Positions 63,571 through 64,000 of a stretch of 64,000 nucleotides of DNA are shown here, piece by piece. The position numbers were made by a program, and so were the translations under genes. The notes under the pieces were generated by a model. It was not told the origin of the DNA, searched no databases, and saw only the letters and a program-made list of their open reading frames with translations. This stretch comes from Nocardia asteroides. GTDB taxonomy: Bacteria; Actinomycetota; Actinomycetes; Mycobacteriales; Mycobacteriaceae. Every line of letters starts with the position of its first letter. Position 1 is the first letter of the stretch. The DNA is taken from positions 62,001-126,000 of the forward strand of contig NZ_LR134352.1 of assembly GCF_900637185.1 (NCBI RefSeq), in the 5' to 3' direction.

Positions 63571-64000
63571 GTGCTGATCCGTCGCGAGACCCCCGCCGAT
63601 GCCGCGGCCGTGGCCGCCATCCACCGGGCCGCCTTCGCCCCGCACTACGCCGACGATCCGGCGATCACCGAACCACCCGAGGTCGCCCTCGTGGAGACCT
63701 TGCGTTCGGACGAGTCGTGGATGCCGACGCTGTCGCTGGTCGCCCTGGAATACGACACCGTGGTCGGGCACATCTGTCTCACCAGGGCGGGTATCGGCCC
63801 GTTCCCGGTGCTGGCGCTCGGCCCGCTCGGCGTCGACCCCGACCATCAGAAGACCGGCGTGGGCTCGGCACTCACGCACGCGGCCCTGGGCGCCGCCGAC
63901 GCGCTCGACGAATCGGTGGTGGGCCTGGTCGGCAGCCCCGAGTACTACAGCCGGTTCGGCTTCGTCCCCGGCGCGCGCCTCGGCATCGTTCCCGACGAGG
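63571..64000 (+). CDS. GNAT-family N-acetyltransferase (partial, right edge)
   Basis: The first 143 codons of a GNAT enzyme are visible: [52 protein letters not shown] (acetyl-CoA loop, here Q-K-x-G-V-G) and [21 protein letters not shown] 63571 follows GGAG. The target is unknown; this subgroup (YhbS-like) acts on small molecules or proteins. The gene continues past the window. Confidence 0.88.
   Translation, partial: MLIRRETPADAAAVAAIHRAAFAPHYADDPAITEPPEVALVETLRSDESWMPTLSLVALEYDTVVGHICLTRAGIGPFPVLALGPLGVDPDHQKTGVGSALTHAALGAADALDESVVGLVGSPEYYSRFGFVPGARLGIVPDE

Noticed and set aside
1..64000. CRISPR arrays, tRNA or rRNA genes, intact insertion sequences
   Set aside because: I looked for regular direct repeats, cloverleaf-like segments and transposase motifs and found none that could be supported.

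Overview
The window is a high-GC actinobacterial chromosome segment, most likely from Nocardia or a close mycolic-acid-producing relative. Reasons: strong G/C third-position bias, frequent GTG starts, mycothiol synthesis (mshA), SenX3-RegX3, antigen-85-like secreted esterases, DUF3558 lipoproteins and EspG/EspC-type proteins. From memory, the gene order also follows the M. tuberculosis Rv0478-Rv0529 block in inverted orientation (cytochrome c biogenesis, hem genes, proC, ppx, regX3/senX3, gpm, mshA, murB, deoC). No rRNA, tRNA, CRISPR array or intact insertion sequence was recognised.

Layout. 1-2.9 kb: end of a DUF4229 membrane gene, bldC, small and hypothetical genes, and a DUF4189 gene split by a frameshift. 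2.9-9.3 kb: a minus-strand chain of seven translationally coupled genes (hemL, histidine phosphatase, TlpA-like thioredoxin, a 75-codon small gene, ccdA, resB, ccsB) joining heme supply to cytochrome c maturation. 9.5-14.2 kb: small secreted and membrane proteins, hemB, a 5'-truncated serine hydrolase, and a small gene behind a LexA-type box. 14.2-19.6 kb: rex-hemA-hemC-cobA/hemD, all with four-base overlaps, behind a near-consensus Rex operator; then a glutaredoxin-like gene. 19.7-32.7 kb: conserved housekeeping block (HAD phosphatase, acyltransferase, epimerase, bS22, excisionase-type HTH, proC, thioesterase, TIM-barrel protein, proline-rich membrane protein, ppx, regX3-senX3).

32.8-43.1 kb is accessory DNA sitting between senX3 and gpmA, which are neighbours in M. 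tuberculosis. It holds an HxlR regulator and an F420-type reductase around a perfect 26-bp palindrome. Next comes a type VII secretion-like effector cassette (EspG chaperone, PPE-like protein, small helical protein, EspC-like protein, an 822-aa protein with an N-terminal WXG motif, three DUF3558 lipoproteins) without any secretion ATPase or channel gene, and finally DoxX and a serine-hydrolase lipoprotein. The right part of the cassette looks AT-richer than its surroundings. This cassette is the best candidate for an undescribed system.

43.2-64 kb: gpmA, ROK kinase, secreted lipase, YbjN-like protein, mshA, two antigen-85-like esterases, hydrolase, SDR, mscL, two MFS exporters with an FMN reductase, an L,D-transpeptidase, murB, two DUF2505 proteins, methyltransferase, AbiEi-like protein, DUF2993 protein, deoC and a partial GNAT acetyltransferase. 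Strong hairpins separate most convergent pairs. All function calls come from reading translated sequence and family motifs; no database search was run.
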